Source: Nocardioides sp. QY071 (GTDB lineage: Bacteria; Actinomycetota; Actinomycetes; Propionibacteriales; Nocardioidaceae). From it: a DNA stretch of 64,000 nt. Shown here in pieces: positions 45,778 through 54,372 of this stretch (positions within the stretch are counted from its first letter, which is position 1; every line of letters starts with the position of its first letter). The position numbers and the translations under genes are program-made. Below the pieces are notes generated by a model that had not been told where the DNA came from, did no database searches, and saw only the letters and a program-made list of their open reading frames with translations. The DNA lies in the NCBI RefSeq assembly GCF_029961765.1, contig NZ_CP124681.1, positions 3,968,001-4,032,000 of the forward strand, given 5' to 3'.

Positions 45778-47352
45778 ATGACCAGGGGGAAGTACGACGT
45801 CGTCGTCGTGGGCGCCGGCCACAACGGCCTGACCGCGGCGGCCTACCTCGCGCGGGCCGGACTCTCGGTGCTGGTGCTCGAGCGGCTCGCCCACGTGGGC
45901 GGTGCAGCGGTCTCCGCGCAGGCGTTCCCCGGCTTCCCGACCCGGCTCTCGCGCTACTCCTACCTGGTCTCGCTGCTGCCCGAGCGAGTGGTGGCTGACC
46001 TGGGGCTCGACCTGCGGCTGGTGAGCCGGCCGACGGCGTCCTACTCCCCGACGGTGCGCGAGGGTCGTGCCACCGGGCTGCTCGTCGAGCGGGCCGAGGG
46101 CGAGGCCACGCGGGCGTCCTTCCGGGAGCTGACCGGGTCCGACGACGAGTACGCCGCCTGGCGGGCGTTCTACGACGGCGTCTCCGGGCTGGCGCGGGCC
46201 GTCGCGCCCACTCTGACCGAGCCGCTCGCGACCGACGCCGCGCTCCGCGCGCAGGTGGACCCGGACATCTGGCGCGACGTCGTCGAGCAGCCGATCGGCG
46301 CGGCGATCGGGCGCCGGTTCCGCGACGACCTGGTCCGCGGCGTCGTCGGCACCGATGCACTCATCGGCACCTTCGCCTCGCTGCACGACCGGTCGCTGGT
46401 CCAGAACCGGTGCTTCCTCTACCACCTGATCGGCAACGGGACCGGCGAGTGGCGGGTGCCCGTCGGCGGGATGGGCGCGGTCACCGACGCGCTGGCGCGT
46501 GCGGCTGCCGACGCCGGGGCCGAGCTGGTCACCGGCGCCGGCGTGAGCGCGATCCGGCCCGGCGACCCGGCCACGGTGACCTGGCACGACGGGGCCCGGG
46601 AGCACACGCTGGAGGCCGCGCACGTGCTGGCCAACGTGGCGCCTTGGGTGCTGCGCATCCTGCTCGGCGAGGACGAGGACCCCGCGACCAAGCCGGAGGG
46701 CGCCCAGCTCAAGGTCAACCTGCTGCTCTCGCGGCTGCCGCGGCTGCGCTCCGGCATCGACCCCGAGGTCGCCTTCGCCGGCACCCTGCACCTCGCCGAG
46801 ACCGCCGCCGACCTCGAGGTGGCCTGGGCGGCCGCCCAGCGCGGCGAGCTGCCCGACCCGCTGCCCGGCGAGGTCTACTGCCACTCGCTGACCGACCCGT
46901 CGATCCTCGGCGACGTCCCGCCCGGCACCCACACGCTGACCTACTTCGGCCTCCACACGCCCGCCCGGCTGTTCGCCACCGACCCGGACGGGATGCGCGC
47001 CGAGGCGCTGCGCCGGGCGATCGCGTCGCTCGACGCCGTGCTCGAGGACCCGATCGACTCCGTCGTGCTGCGTACGCCGGCCGGCGAGCCCTGCATCGAG
47101 GCGAAGATCCCGCAGGACATCGAGGCCGACCTCGCCATGCCGGGCGGCCACATCTTCCACGGCGACCTCGAGTGGCCGTGGGCACCCGCCCGGGCCCGGC
47201 TCGAGACTCCCGGCGAGCGGTGGGGCGTGCAGACCGGCCACCCCGGCGTGCTCCTGTGCGGGTCGGGCGCCCGCCGCGGCGGGGCGGTGTCCGGCCTGGG
47301 CGGCCACAACGCCGCGCACGCGGTTCTCGAGGCCACCGGGCGGCGAGATTGA
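45778..47352 (+). CDS. Phytoene desaturase-like FAD oxidoreductase
   Basis: A 524-residue flavoprotein. The FAD Rossmann motif is VVVVGAGHNGLTAAAYLARAGLSVLVLE (about residues 8-35), then GGAAVS. The C-terminal FAD segment is LLCGSGARRGGAVSGLGGHNAAHAVL. It belongs to the CrtI/pyridine-nucleotide-disulfide-related NAD(P)-binding oxidoreductases common in actinobacteria that lack other carotenoid genes. No crt genes are nearby, so a carotenoid substrate cannot be claimed. Its TGA overlaps the MarR-type operator that precedes the VOC gene. Confidence 0.87.
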   Translation: MTRGKYDVVVVGAGHNGLTAAAYLARAGLSVLVLERLAHVGGAAVSAQAFPGFPTRLSRYSYLVSLLPERVVADLGLDLRLVSRPTASYSPTVREGRATGLLVERAEGEATRASFRELTGSDDEYAAWRAFYDGVSGLARAVAPTLTEPLATDAALRAQVDPDIWRDVVEQPIGAAIGRRFRDDLVRGVVGTDALIGTFASLHDRSLVQNRCFLYHLIGNGTGEWRVPVGGMGAVTDALARAAADAGAELVTGAGVSAIRPGDPATVTWHDGAREHTLEAAHVLANVAPWVLRILLGEDEDPATKPEGAQLKVNLLLSRLPRLRSGIDPEVAFAGTLHLAETAADLEVAWAAAQRGELPDPLPGEVYCHSLTDPSILGDVPPGTHTLTYFGLHTPARLFATDPDGMRAEALRRAIASLDAVLEDPIDSVVLRTPAGEPCIEAKIPQDIEADLAMPGGHIFHGDLEWPWAPARARLETPGERWGVQTGHPGVLLCGSGARRGGAVSGLGGHNAAHAVLEATGRRD

Positions 47353-47367
47353 CAGGACCCTGTCAAT
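47348..47367. promoter_or_regulatory. MarR-type operator before VOC-marR operon
   Basis: Perfect 9-bp arms ATTGACAGG / CCTGTCAAT with a 2-bp centre, 16 bp before the VOC start. The second gene of the operon encodes a MarR protein, so autoregulation is likely. It also contains the stop codon of the preceding gene. Confidence 0.75.
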
Positions 47368-47383
47368 TGTCCACGATCGGACC

Positions 47384-47737
47384 ATGACCCCGACCGTGAC
47401 CCTGCGGCGCATCGTCGTCTCCGTGACCAGCATCGAGCGGGCGATCGCCGTCTACGCCGACGCCCTCGGCCTCGAGGTGGCGCGCAGTGCCCCGGGCCTC
47501 GCCTGGCTGACGAGCGCCGACGGGGTCGAGCTGATGCTGCACGAACGGCCCGCCACCGCGTCGGACACGGCCGTCGCCGTGGGCTTCGCGACCACGGCCC
47601 TGGACGACACCGTCACGCGCTGGGTCGCGGCCGGGGGTGCCGTCGTCGATCCCGCCGCCCCGCAGCCGTGGGGCGAGCGGATGGCCGTGCTCCGCGACGC
47701 CGACGGGCACCTGGTGTGCCTGAGCGAGAGCGCATGA
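47384..47737 (+). CDS. VOC-superfamily protein
   Basis: A 117-residue vicinal-oxygen-chelate (glyoxalase/bleomycin-resistance) fold protein, LRRIVVSVTSIERAIAVYADALGLEV onward, with the end-motif AVLRDADGHLVCLSE. The metal-ligand positions are not all conserved, so it may bind a ligand rather than catalyse. It is co-operonic with MarR (ATGA overlap) and under a palindromic operator, suggesting inducible detoxification of an unknown compound. Confidence 0.85.
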   Translation: MTPTVTLRRIVVSVTSIERAIAVYADALGLEVARSAPGLAWLTSADGVELMLHERPATASDTAVAVGFATTALDDTVTRWVAAGGAVVDPAAPQPWGERMAVLRDADGHLVCLSESA

Positions 47738-48177
47738 CCGCCGCGAGGTCGCTGGTCGAGCTGGTCGACGAGGTGTTCCGGCTCGCCGACGCCTTCACGA
47801 GGGCGGGCGACCGGATCGTCGCGGAGGACGGCCTGACCGCGTCGCGCTGGCTGACCCTCGGCGCCGTGGCCCACGGCCCCCTCAGCGTCGCGGGCATCGC
47901 GCGGCGCCGCGGCATGCGCCGCCAGTCGGCCAACGAGTCGGTCGCCCAGCTCGAGGCCGCCGGCCTGGTCGTCCGCGCCCCCGACCCCACCGACGCCCGG
48001 GCGCCGTTGGTCCACCTCACCGACGAGGGACGCCGCGCCCTCGAGCGGATCCGGCCGCGGCGCATCGCCTGGGCCGAGCGCACGTCCGAGGTCGCGACGG
48101 CCGACGAGCTCACGGCTGCCGTCGACCTGCTCCGGCGGGTGCGGGAGGTGCTGACGGACGCGGAGAATGCCGGATGA
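47734..48177 (+). CDS. MarR-family transcriptional regulator
   Basis: A 147-residue winged-helix protein: GPLSVAGIARRRGMRRQSANESVAQLEAAGLVVRAPDPTDARAPLVHLTDEGRRALERI covers recognition helix and wing (about 50-108). Its ATG overlaps the VOC stop. The ATTGACAGG palindrome before the VOC gene is the natural binding site. Confidence 0.88.
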   Translation: MTAARSLVELVDEVFRLADAFTRAGDRIVAEDGLTASRWLTLGAVAHGPLSVAGIARRRGMRRQSANESVAQLEAAGLVVRAPDPTDARAPLVHLTDEGRRALERIRPRRIAWAERTSEVATADELTAAVDLLRRVREVLTDAENAG

Positions 48178-48241
48178 GCCATGCCGATTTCACCCGGGTC
48201 GGACTACGCTGGTAATGTTCCATCTCGCGTTCAGACGCAAG

Positions 48242-48314
<73 letters not shown>

Positions 48315-48319
48315 CCGAA

Positions 48320-48355
48320 CAGAAGGGGCCCGGTCGCAAGACCGGGCCCCTTCTG
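48320..48355 (+). terminator. Terminator after tRNA-Lys
   Basis: A perfect 16-bp stem (CAGAAGGGGCCCGGTC and complement) with a GCAA tetraloop, 6 bp after the tRNA. Confidence 0.85.
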
Positions 48356-48385
48356 CGTGCCCGTCCCGATCGACCCAGGAGAGCC

Positions 48386-49216
48386 GTGCGCACCACCTCG
48401 CTGCTCGTCGCCGCCCTGCTGGCCCTCGGCGTCCTCGGCTCGGCCCCGACGGCGGCCCGGGCCGACGAGACACCCGCGCCGACCGGCACGTCGCCGGCCG
48501 GCGTCCGCACCTTCGAGGTGGTCGCCCACCGGGGCGCGATCGGACGCCTCCGCACCGAGAACGGCCTGCGTGCCCTGCGCCATGCCGCAGCCCTCGGCGC
48601 CGACCGGGCCGAGCTCGACGTACGCCCGACGGCGGACGGGCGCCTGGTCGTGATGCACGACGCCCGCCTGGACCGCACGACCGACTGCCGTGGCCGGGTC
48701 ATCGCCCGGACCCTGGCCCGGATCCAGAGGTCCTGCCGGCTGCGCGACGGCGGCGAGGTCCCCTCACTGGAGTCGTACGCCGCCGAGGCGCGGCGACTCG
48801 GGGTCGGGCTGCTCGTCGAGCTCAAGCTGGCGCCCGGCTGGCGCAGGAAGACCTGGCACTACCTGCGCGACACCCTGGCCGACGTCGACGCCCGACTGCT
48901 GTCGTTCAGGCCCGCGCTGCTGCACCGCGCCGCGAAGGCGCTGCCCGACGTACCGACGATCTGGATCGCCCACCGCTTCCGGCCGAGCGTCCGCCAGGTC
49001 CGCAGGACGGCCGACGGGGTGTCCCTCGACCCGCGGTTCGTGACCCCGCGGCTGGTCCGGCAGATGCGGGCCGCGGGGCTCCATGTCCTCGGGCAGGTGT
49101 CGAACCGGCCCACCGACTGGCTGCGCTACGTGCGTGCCGGAGTCGACAGCGGCAGCACCGACCGCACGGCCGGCCTGGTCCGCTGGTGGCACCGGCGCCA
49201 GCCCGTCGCGGACTGA
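48386..49216 (+). CDS. Secreted glycerophosphodiester phosphodiesterase
   Basis: A 276-residue exported TIM-barrel enzyme. The signal peptide covers residues 1-27 (cleavage near ARA). Catalytic motifs are VVAHRGAIGRLRTENGLRAL (first His, and Glu of EN), ELDVRPTADGRLVVMHDARLDRTTD (Glu, Asp, second His) and VELKLAPG. It would cleave glycerophosphodiesters to glycerol-3-phosphate and an alcohol. The GTG start follows AGGAGAG. The Ser/Thr kinase starts 44 bp downstream. Confidence 0.9.
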   Translation: MRTTSLLVAALLALGVLGSAPTAARADETPAPTGTSPAGVRTFEVVAHRGAIGRLRTENGLRALRHAAALGADRAELDVRPTADGRLVVMHDARLDRTTDCRGRVIARTLARIQRSCRLRDGGEVPSLESYAAEARRLGVGLLVELKLAPGWRRKTWHYLRDTLADVDARLLSFRPALLHRAAKALPDVPTIWIAHRFRPSVRQVRRTADGVSLDPRFVTPRLVRQMRAAGLHVLGQVSNRPTDWLRYVRAGVDSGSTDRTAGLVRWWHRRQPVAD

Positions 49217-49260
49217 GCCTGGCGTCCCTCCCGCACCCGGCCTCACCTACGCTTCCCGGC

Positions 49261-50715
49261 GTGGAACCGACCCAGCGTGCCCTCCTCCTGCCCGGCGTCG
49301 AGCTGATCGAGGAGATCGGTCGCGGCGGCTTCGCCAAGGTGTGGCGGGGGCGGCAGCTCGCGGTCGAGCGCGACGTCGCGGTGAAGATCGACGACCGGGT
49401 CCTCGACGACGACGCCAACCGGCGGCGGTTCGTACGCGAGGCCACGGCGGTGAGCCGGATCAGCGGGCACCCGCACGTGGTGTCGCTCATCGACGTCGGC
49501 GTGACCCGCGACAACCGGCCGTACCTGGTCATGGAGCTGTGCACGAACGGCAGCCTCGCGACCTACCTCGCCCAGCACGGGCCGATGACGCCCGGCGAGG
49601 CGATCGAGGTCGGGCTCGCGGTCACCAGCGCGCTCGCCGCCGCCCACGAGGCCGGGATCCTGCACCGCGACATCAAGCCCGGCAACATCCTGATCGACGC
49701 CTGGGGCACGCCCCGGCTCTCCGACTTCGGGCTGGCCGCGCTCCCCCAACCCGGCCAGGACCCGTCGGTGAGCCTCGAGGCGCTCACCCCGGCGTACGCG
49801 TCCCCGGAGGCGTTCTCCTTCTCGCCGCCGGCGCCGCAGTCCGACGTGTTCTCCATGGGCGCGACGCTGCATGCCATGATCTGCGGCGCCTCGCCGCGCC
49901 GGTCCGTCGACGGCAGCCCGGTCCCGATCGACCAACTGCTCGCGAACCTGCACGCCGAGCTGCCCGACCCGGGTGTGCCGGGCAGCGAGGCGCTGATGCA
50001 GGTGATCCGCACCGCGACGGCGTACGACGCCGCGCACCGCTACCCCACGGCCCGCGAGCTCCACGAGGCGCTGCGCGCGATCCGGCCCGGGGGCGCGACC
50101 GACAGGGACGGGATCGTGGTGGGCGGACCCGAGGCCGCCTTCACCCAGCTGCGGCCACCGGCTCCCGCCCCCCGTGCGGTCGCTCCCCCGCCGGCCCGGC
50201 GCCGGTGGCCGATCTCCCTGGCGGCCGCCGTCGTCGGCCTCGGGCTCGGGGGCCTCGGCGGCTACCTGCTCGCCCCCGACGCCACCGACGCCACCGACGG
50301 CACCGACGGCACCGGGCCGGCGGCACGCGGACAGGAGCCGGATGCGGAGGCCGTCGCCGAGGACCCCGGGATCGACCCGCTGACCGACGCCCCGGAGCTC
50401 GGCTCCTGCTACAGCGGCGTCCAGCAGATCGGCCAGGCGCTGAGCGCCACCAAGGGCGAGTGCGCCGAGGACAACTGGTTCACCTTCGCGGTCGGGGAGC
50501 TCGCCGCGACGACGAACGACGTGACGACCGACGCCGTCGACGCCGACAGCGAGGCCGCGGCCACCTGCACCGCCGACACGCTGCGCGGCTACGACGCCGA
50601 CACCGGCGGCACCCGCCCGAAGGGCAGCTACGACGTGTTCGTGCTGCCACCGAGCGGCACGGCGTTCCTCCAGGGCCAGCGCTGGTTCGCGTGCCTGGCC
50701 CGGCTGACCTCCTGA
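49261..50715 (+). CDS. Membrane Ser/Thr protein kinase
   Basis: A 484-residue Hanks-type kinase. The kinase domain covers about 14-275: glycine loop GRGGFAKVWRG (20-30), Lys42, HRD at 136-138, DFG at 156-158, APE-equivalent YASPEAF. A proline-rich juxtamembrane region leads to one transmembrane helix near 316-338. An acidic, threonine-rich external domain follows, with cysteines (GSCYSG, GECAEDN, ATCTAD, FACLA) that could form disulfides; no PASTA repeats. The outer domain probably senses something, but the ligand is unknown. Confidence 0.92.
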   Translation: MEPTQRALLLPGVELIEEIGRGGFAKVWRGRQLAVERDVAVKIDDRVLDDDANRRRFVREATAVSRISGHPHVVSLIDVGVTRDNRPYLVMELCTNGSLATYLAQHGPMTPGEAIEVGLAVTSALAAAHEAGILHRDIKPGNILIDAWGTPRLSDFGLAALPQPGQDPSVSLEALTPAYASPEAFSFSPPAPQSDVFSMGATLHAMICGASPRRSVDGSPVPIDQLLANLHAELPDPGVPGSEALMQVIRTATAYDAAHRYPTARELHEALRAIRPGGATDRDGIVVGGPEAAFTQLRPPAPAPRAVAPPPARRRWPISLAAAVVGLGLGGLGGYLLAPDATDATDGTDGTGPAARGQEPDAEAVAEDPGIDPLTDAPELGSCYSGVQQIGQALSATKGECAEDNWFTFAVGELAATTNDVTTDAVDADSEAAATCTADTLRGYDADTGGTRPKGSYDVFVLPPSGTAFLQGQRWFACLARLTS

Positions 50716-50738
50716 GCCCGGGCTGACCTCCGGACCGG

Positions 50739-50774
50739 CGGGTACCTCCAGGCCCGATTCCCAGGAGGTACCCG
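50739..50774 (+). promoter_or_regulatory. Hairpin sequestering the ribosome binding site of the GAF-ANTAR gene
   Basis: Arms CGGGTACCTCC (50739-50749) and GGAGGTACCCG (50764-50774) are perfectly complementary with a 14-nt loop. The right arm contains the Shine-Dalgarno AGGAGGT and the G of the GTG start; the left arm contains the anti-SD ACCTCC. Closed, it should block translation. Confidence 0.7.
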
Positions 50775-51484
50775 TGCTCCACGACAGCACCCGGATCGCG
50801 TCCGCCCTCACCGAGGCGGCCCGCTCGATCGACAGCCACCGTTCGCTGGACGACACGCTCGACGCCATCGTCCGGGCGGCCCAGCAGACGGTGCCCGGCT
50901 TCGAGCACGTCGGCATCTCGATCACGCACGGCGGCGGTCGCATCGAGACCCGGTCGGGGACCGGGCGGCTGGTCTGGGACATCGACGAGCTGCAGTACAA
51001 GCTCGGTGAGGGTCCCTGCTACGACGCGATCACGTCGGGCGGGGTCACGACCATGGACGACATCGCGACCGAGCAGCGCTGGCCGCGGTACGTCGAGGAG
51101 GCGGCCCGGTTCGGCCTCAGCGCCCAGATGGGCCTCCAGCTCTACAACGACGAGAGCACGCTCGGCGGCCTGAACTTCTACTCGGCGAACCCCGGGATCG
51201 ACCCGGACGCGATCCAGCTCGCCGAGCTGTTCGCCGCGCATGCCTCGATCGCCCTCGGCCGGGCCCGGCACGAGCACCAGCTCAACGAGTCGGTGACCAC
51301 GCGGCAGGCGATCGGGACCGCGGTCGGCATCATCATGGAGCGCTACCGCATCCCCGAGGACCGCGCGTTCCAGTTCCTGGTGCGCGCGAGCAGCACCGGC
51401 AACGTCAAGCTGCGCGCCATCGCCCAGGAGGTGGTCGACTCGGCGAACCGGGACTTCGCCGTACCGCCGCCGGAGGGCGGGTGA
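50774..51484 (+). CDS. GAF and ANTAR domain transcription antitermination regulator
   Basis: A 236-residue protein. A GAF sensor domain covers about 20-165 (VPGFEHVGISITHGGGRIET, GPCYDAI, LGGLNFYSANPG). The ANTAR RNA-binding domain covers about 172-232 (TRQAIGTAVGIIMERYRIPEDRAFQFLVRASSTGNVKLRAIAQEVVDS). ANTAR proteins bind paired RNA hairpins to prevent termination; the GAF ligand is unknown. Its own ribosome binding site is buried in a hairpin, so it may be self-regulated at translation level. Confidence 0.92.
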   Translation: MLHDSTRIASALTEAARSIDSHRSLDDTLDAIVRAAQQTVPGFEHVGISITHGGGRIETRSGTGRLVWDIDELQYKLGEGPCYDAITSGGVTTMDDIATEQRWPRYVEEAARFGLSAQMGLQLYNDESTLGGLNFYSANPGIDPDAIQLAELFAAHASIALGRARHEHQLNESVTTRQAIGTAVGIIMERYRIPEDRAFQFLVRASSTGNVKLRAIAQEVVDSANRDFAVPPPEGG

Positions 51485-51491
51485 GGATCGC

Positions 51492-51656
51492 TCAGTCGAC
51501 CTGGAGCACCTGCTCGGACGGGAACCACTGGGTCTGGACGTGCCCCTCGGCCTCGTAGGTGACGAGCGCCTTGAGCCGCTGGCTGTCCCACTTGAGCACC
51601 AGCCCGGGCACGGGTGGACCGTCGACGCTGACCTGGACCTCGACCTGCTCGGACAT
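51492..51656 (-). CDS. Small conserved-looking hypothetical protein
   Basis: A 54-residue acidic protein (MSEQVEVQVSVDGPPVPGLV, then LKWDSQRLKALVTYEAEGHV) preceded by a strong GCAGGAG at the right distance. It reads as a small beta-rich fold of unknown function. It is convergent with the GAF-ANTAR gene and divergent from the SRPBCC gene. Confidence 0.6.
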   Translation of the reverse strand: MSEQVEVQVSVDGPPVPGLVLKWDSQRLKALVTYEAEGHVQTQWFPSEQVLQVD

Positions 51657-51784
51657 GCGGGCTCCTGCTGCGCGGAGGGGTCGAGCGACCCCCGGCGCAG
51701 CCCGCGTCCTGAGCTGCGGTGTCCACGCTACCGGTAGGCCGGTGGGGGCCGGTTGCCGGACCGCGGTCCGGGTAACGCGGGGCC

Positions 51785-52210
51785 ATGGACACCACGACCG
51801 CAACTGCCCACGTCCAGGTCTCCGCGTCGCCCGCCCAGGTCTGGCAGGCGCTCACCGAGCCCGAGCAGATCCGCGCCTACCTCTTCGGCGCCGAGGTCGA
51901 CACCACCTGGGAGCCCGGCACCCCGATCACCTGGCGGGGCGAGTACGACGGCCGCCCGTTCGAGGACAAGGGCGAGGTGCTGGAGGTCGATGAGGGACGG
52001 CGTCTCGTCGTCACCCACTTCAGCCCGCTGACGGGCAAGCCGGACCGTCCCGAGAGCTACCACCACGTCACGTGGACGCTGCGGGACGGCGGCGACCACA
52101 CCGACGTCACGGTCGAGCAGTCGCTCACCGAGGGCGAGCAGGAGGCACCGTCGCGGGAGAACTGGACCAACGTGCTGCGCCAGCTCAAGGAGCACGTCGA
52201 GCGCGGTTGA
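51785..52210 (+). CDS. SRPBCC / AHSA1-like protein
   Basis: A 141-residue START-like domain protein: VSASPAQVWQALTEPEQIRAYLFGAEVDTTWEPGTPITWRGEYDG at the N-terminus, then GEVLEVDEGRRLVVTHFSPL and a helical end WTNVLRQLKEHVE, which is the AHSA1 pattern. It binds a hydrophobic ligand or partner in a deep pocket; no specific role can be assigned. No other gene is coupled to it. The 187-bp palindromic element begins 14 bp after the stop. Confidence 0.85.
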   Translation: MDTTTATAHVQVSASPAQVWQALTEPEQIRAYLFGAEVDTTWEPGTPITWRGEYDGRPFEDKGEVLEVDEGRRLVVTHFSPLTGKPDRPESYHHVTWTLRDGGDHTDVTVEQSLTEGEQEAPSRENWTNVLRQLKEHVERG

Positions 52211-52223
52211 CGGGCCAGACCGC

Positions 52224-52410
52224 CTTGTAACTAAGTGTTACATCGCCGAATCGGGTACCACAGCTCCGAGGTAGTGGCCAGAGCACCGAGGTAGATGAGC
52301 CATCGGCCGGCGCCCTGCACTTCCATGCCGTCTCACCGACTACCACGGTGCTGTGGCCACTACCCGGGCACTGTTGCTGCGGTTTTCGCGACGTAACACT
52401 TAGTTACAAG
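52224..52410. mobile_element. 187-bp palindromic, MITE-like element
   Basis: Ends are an 18-bp perfect inverted repeat, CTTGTAACTAAGTGTTAC (52224-52241) and its complement (52393-52410). Each end is itself a TGTAAC-N5-GTTACA-type palindrome. An inner 24-bp inverted repeat (52271-52294 and 52340-52363, two mismatches) makes most of the element foldable. GACCGC occurs directly outside both ends (52218-52223 and 52412-52417), a possible 6-bp target duplication. It has no coding capacity. It could be a miniature element or a structured regulatory RNA. Confidence 0.55.
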
Positions 52411-52423
52411 CGACCGCGCCGCC

Positions 52424-53413
52424 TCACGACGTGTGGTGCACCAGCAGCTCCTCGGCGAGCACCACGCCGGCGGTGTCGAGCGAGGGCGGGTCGAGGACGG
52501 TGGCGGTGGGGCCGGCGGTGAGCAGCAGCCGGCCGACCCGGTCCTCGACGGGCGGGAGCAGGTCCAGGTCGACCACGACGTCGCGCTCGTCGTCCTCGAC
52601 GAAGGTGACCTGCTCGGCGTAGAAGTCCGCCACCCACCGCGACTGCTGGGGCAGCAGCACCCGCACGCGGGTAGTCGCGCGCTGGCGGACCAGGTGGTCG
52701 GCGAGGTCGTCGGGTACGGCGAAGGTCCGGTCGAGCAGGTCGACCGAGCGGATGTTGGAAAGCAGGTAGGTGCGGATCCGGCCCTGGTCGTCGACCGGTC
52801 CGGCGTCGACCTCCCAACCGCGGCGGGTCTGCACCAGCCGGTAGGGCTCGATCTCGCGCTCGGTGACACCAGGCTCCCAGGCCCGGGAGTAGACGATCCG
52901 GACGGCCCGGTGCTCGTCCTGGGCACGGCGGAGTTCGGGCAGCAGGCGGTTCCAGGCGGCGACCCGGGGCACCTCGGCGTCGTCGGGGGCCGCCTCGCCG
53001 AACATGGTGCGGGCGAGCACGTCGAGTGCCTCGGCGAGCTCGGCGTTGTCGGGCTCGATGTCGAGCAGCGCCTGGGCGGCGGCGTGGACGCGGCCGAGCT
53101 CGCCGGCGTCGACGTACTCGACACCGAGGTCGATCGGGCTCTCGGAGACCAGCCGCACGATGTCGGCGGTCCCGGGGTCCTCGGTGACCCCGTCGGAGCC
53201 GAGGAACTCCAGCACCTCGGGCCGTGAGAGCCCCCACACGCCGCCGACGTCGGCGGTGTAGAAGGCCAGCAGGTCCTCGCGGAGCTCGGCCTCGGTGGTG
53301 TCGAACTCCTCGGCCAGGTCGGGCAGGGAGAGCCCGTCGGGGTGGGCCGCGAGCCGGGCGAACACCTCGGGCAGCCGGGCGATCCGGACGACGTACTTCG
53401 GGACGTTGCTCAT
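52424..53413 (-). CDS. pafC: WYL-domain regulator, PafC-like
   Basis: A 329-residue protein with an N-terminal helix-turn-helix (RLPEVFARLAAHPDGLSLPDLAEEFDTTEAELREDL) and a central WYL domain (RIVYSRAWEPGVTEREIEPYRLVQTRRGWEVDAG...RTYLLSNIRSVDLLDRTF), then a WCX C-terminal extension. With PafB it forms the activator of the LexA-independent DNA damage response in mycobacteria. Its ATG overlaps the pafB stop. It ends 13 bp from the palindromic element. Confidence 0.9.
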   Translation of the reverse strand: MSNVPKYVVRIARLPEVFARLAAHPDGLSLPDLAEEFDTTEAELREDLLAFYTADVGGVWGLSRPEVLEFLGSDGVTEDPGTADIVRLVSESPIDLGVEYVDAGELGRVHAAAQALLDIEPDNAELAEALDVLARTMFGEAAPDDAEVPRVAAWNRLLPELRRAQDEHRAVRIVYSRAWEPGVTEREIEPYRLVQTRRGWEVDAGPVDDQGRIRTYLLSNIRSVDLLDRTFAVPDDLADHLVRQRATTRVRVLLPQQSRWVADFYAEQVTFVEDDERDVVVDLDLLPPVEDRVGRLLLTAGPTATVLDPPSLDTAGVVLAEELLVHHTS

Positions 53414-54342
53414 GCTCCGGCCTCCTCGCCGCGTGCGGCCGCCAGGAAGGCGACCAGGTCGGCCCGGGCCTGCGCGGGGCCCTCGACCCGCACCCGGTCG
53501 TCGAGCTCGACCAGCCGGGCGTGCAGGGCGGCGCGGTGCGTGACCCGGTAGCACAGCAGCACGTCGTCGCCGTCGGTCTCGACCGCGACCGGCTCGCCGA
53601 GCCACCGGCGTACGTCGGGCTCGAAGTCGGCCGCGGCACGCAGGGTGACCTCGACGGGCGGGTCGATCTCCCACGACATCGGGTGCAGCGCCACGTGCCG
53701 TGTCGGCGGCACGGGCCGCGCGGAGCCGGGGTCCTCGACGTCGACGTCGAGCATCCGCGACACCACGAAGGTCTTCAGCGGAGCCTCGGCGCGCTCGGTG
53801 TCCTCGACCCCGCGCAGGTACCACACGCCGTTCTCGGTCCGGACCGACTCGGGATGCACGACGCGCTCGATCCCCTTGTAGCCGAACCGGAGCAGCCTCT
53901 GGTCGCGGACGGCGTCGACGACGAGCCGCAGCGAGTCGGGGACGGGGAGCTGGAGCGTGGCGCCGGCGGTCTCCCCCGCGCCGGTCGCGGCCGCCAGACC
54001 GAGGCGTTGCACCAGGTCGCCGTCGTCGGCGAGCAGCATCGCCCGGCGCAACGCCGCCTGCTGGCCGAGCGAGAGCCGCACCCGCAGCCGGTTGTCGACC
54101 GTGGTCATCCGGTACCAGGCCGGCTGGCCCGGCGGGGCGACGTTCTCGATGCGCCAGCCCTGGTGCTCGAGGTGGCGGATGTCGCGCTTGAGCTGGTCGT
54201 GGCCGGGCGTGTCGGGGAAGCCGGCCACCGCGTTGAGCCGCTCGGCGCTCACCCCCTGCTGCGGGTTCGCCTGCAGCATCGCGGCGATCCGCACCAGCCG
54301 CTCCATCGGTCCGCGCTGGTCCCGTCCCGGGCCGTTCGCCAC
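53410..54342 (-). CDS. pafB: WYL-domain regulator, PafB-like
   Basis: A 310-residue paralogue of the next gene: helix-turn-helix (MERLVRIAAMLQANPQQGVSAERLNAVAGFP), WYL domain (LLRFGYKGIERVVHPESVRTENGVWYLRGVEDTERAEAPLKTFVVSRMLD) and WCX end. The GTG at 54342 gives MANGPGRDQRGPMERL; the ATG at 54306 is an alternative. The pair is normally linked to proteasome genes (pafA, prcBA), which are not in this window. Confidence 0.9.
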   Translation of the reverse strand: MANGPGRDQRGPMERLVRIAAMLQANPQQGVSAERLNAVAGFPDTPGHDQLKRDIRHLEHQGWRIENVAPPGQPAWYRMTTVDNRLRVRLSLGQQAALRRAMLLADDGDLVQRLGLAAATGAGETAGATLQLPVPDSLRLVVDAVRDQRLLRFGYKGIERVVHPESVRTENGVWYLRGVEDTERAEAPLKTFVVSRMLDVDVEDPGSARPVPPTRHVALHPMSWEIDPPVEVTLRAAADFEPDVRRWLGEPVAVETDGDDVLLCYRVTHRAALHARLVELDDRVRVEGPAQARADLVAFLAAARGEEAGA

Positions 54343-54372
54343 CGCTGTCCCCCTGTCCCCTGTCGTGCCCCG

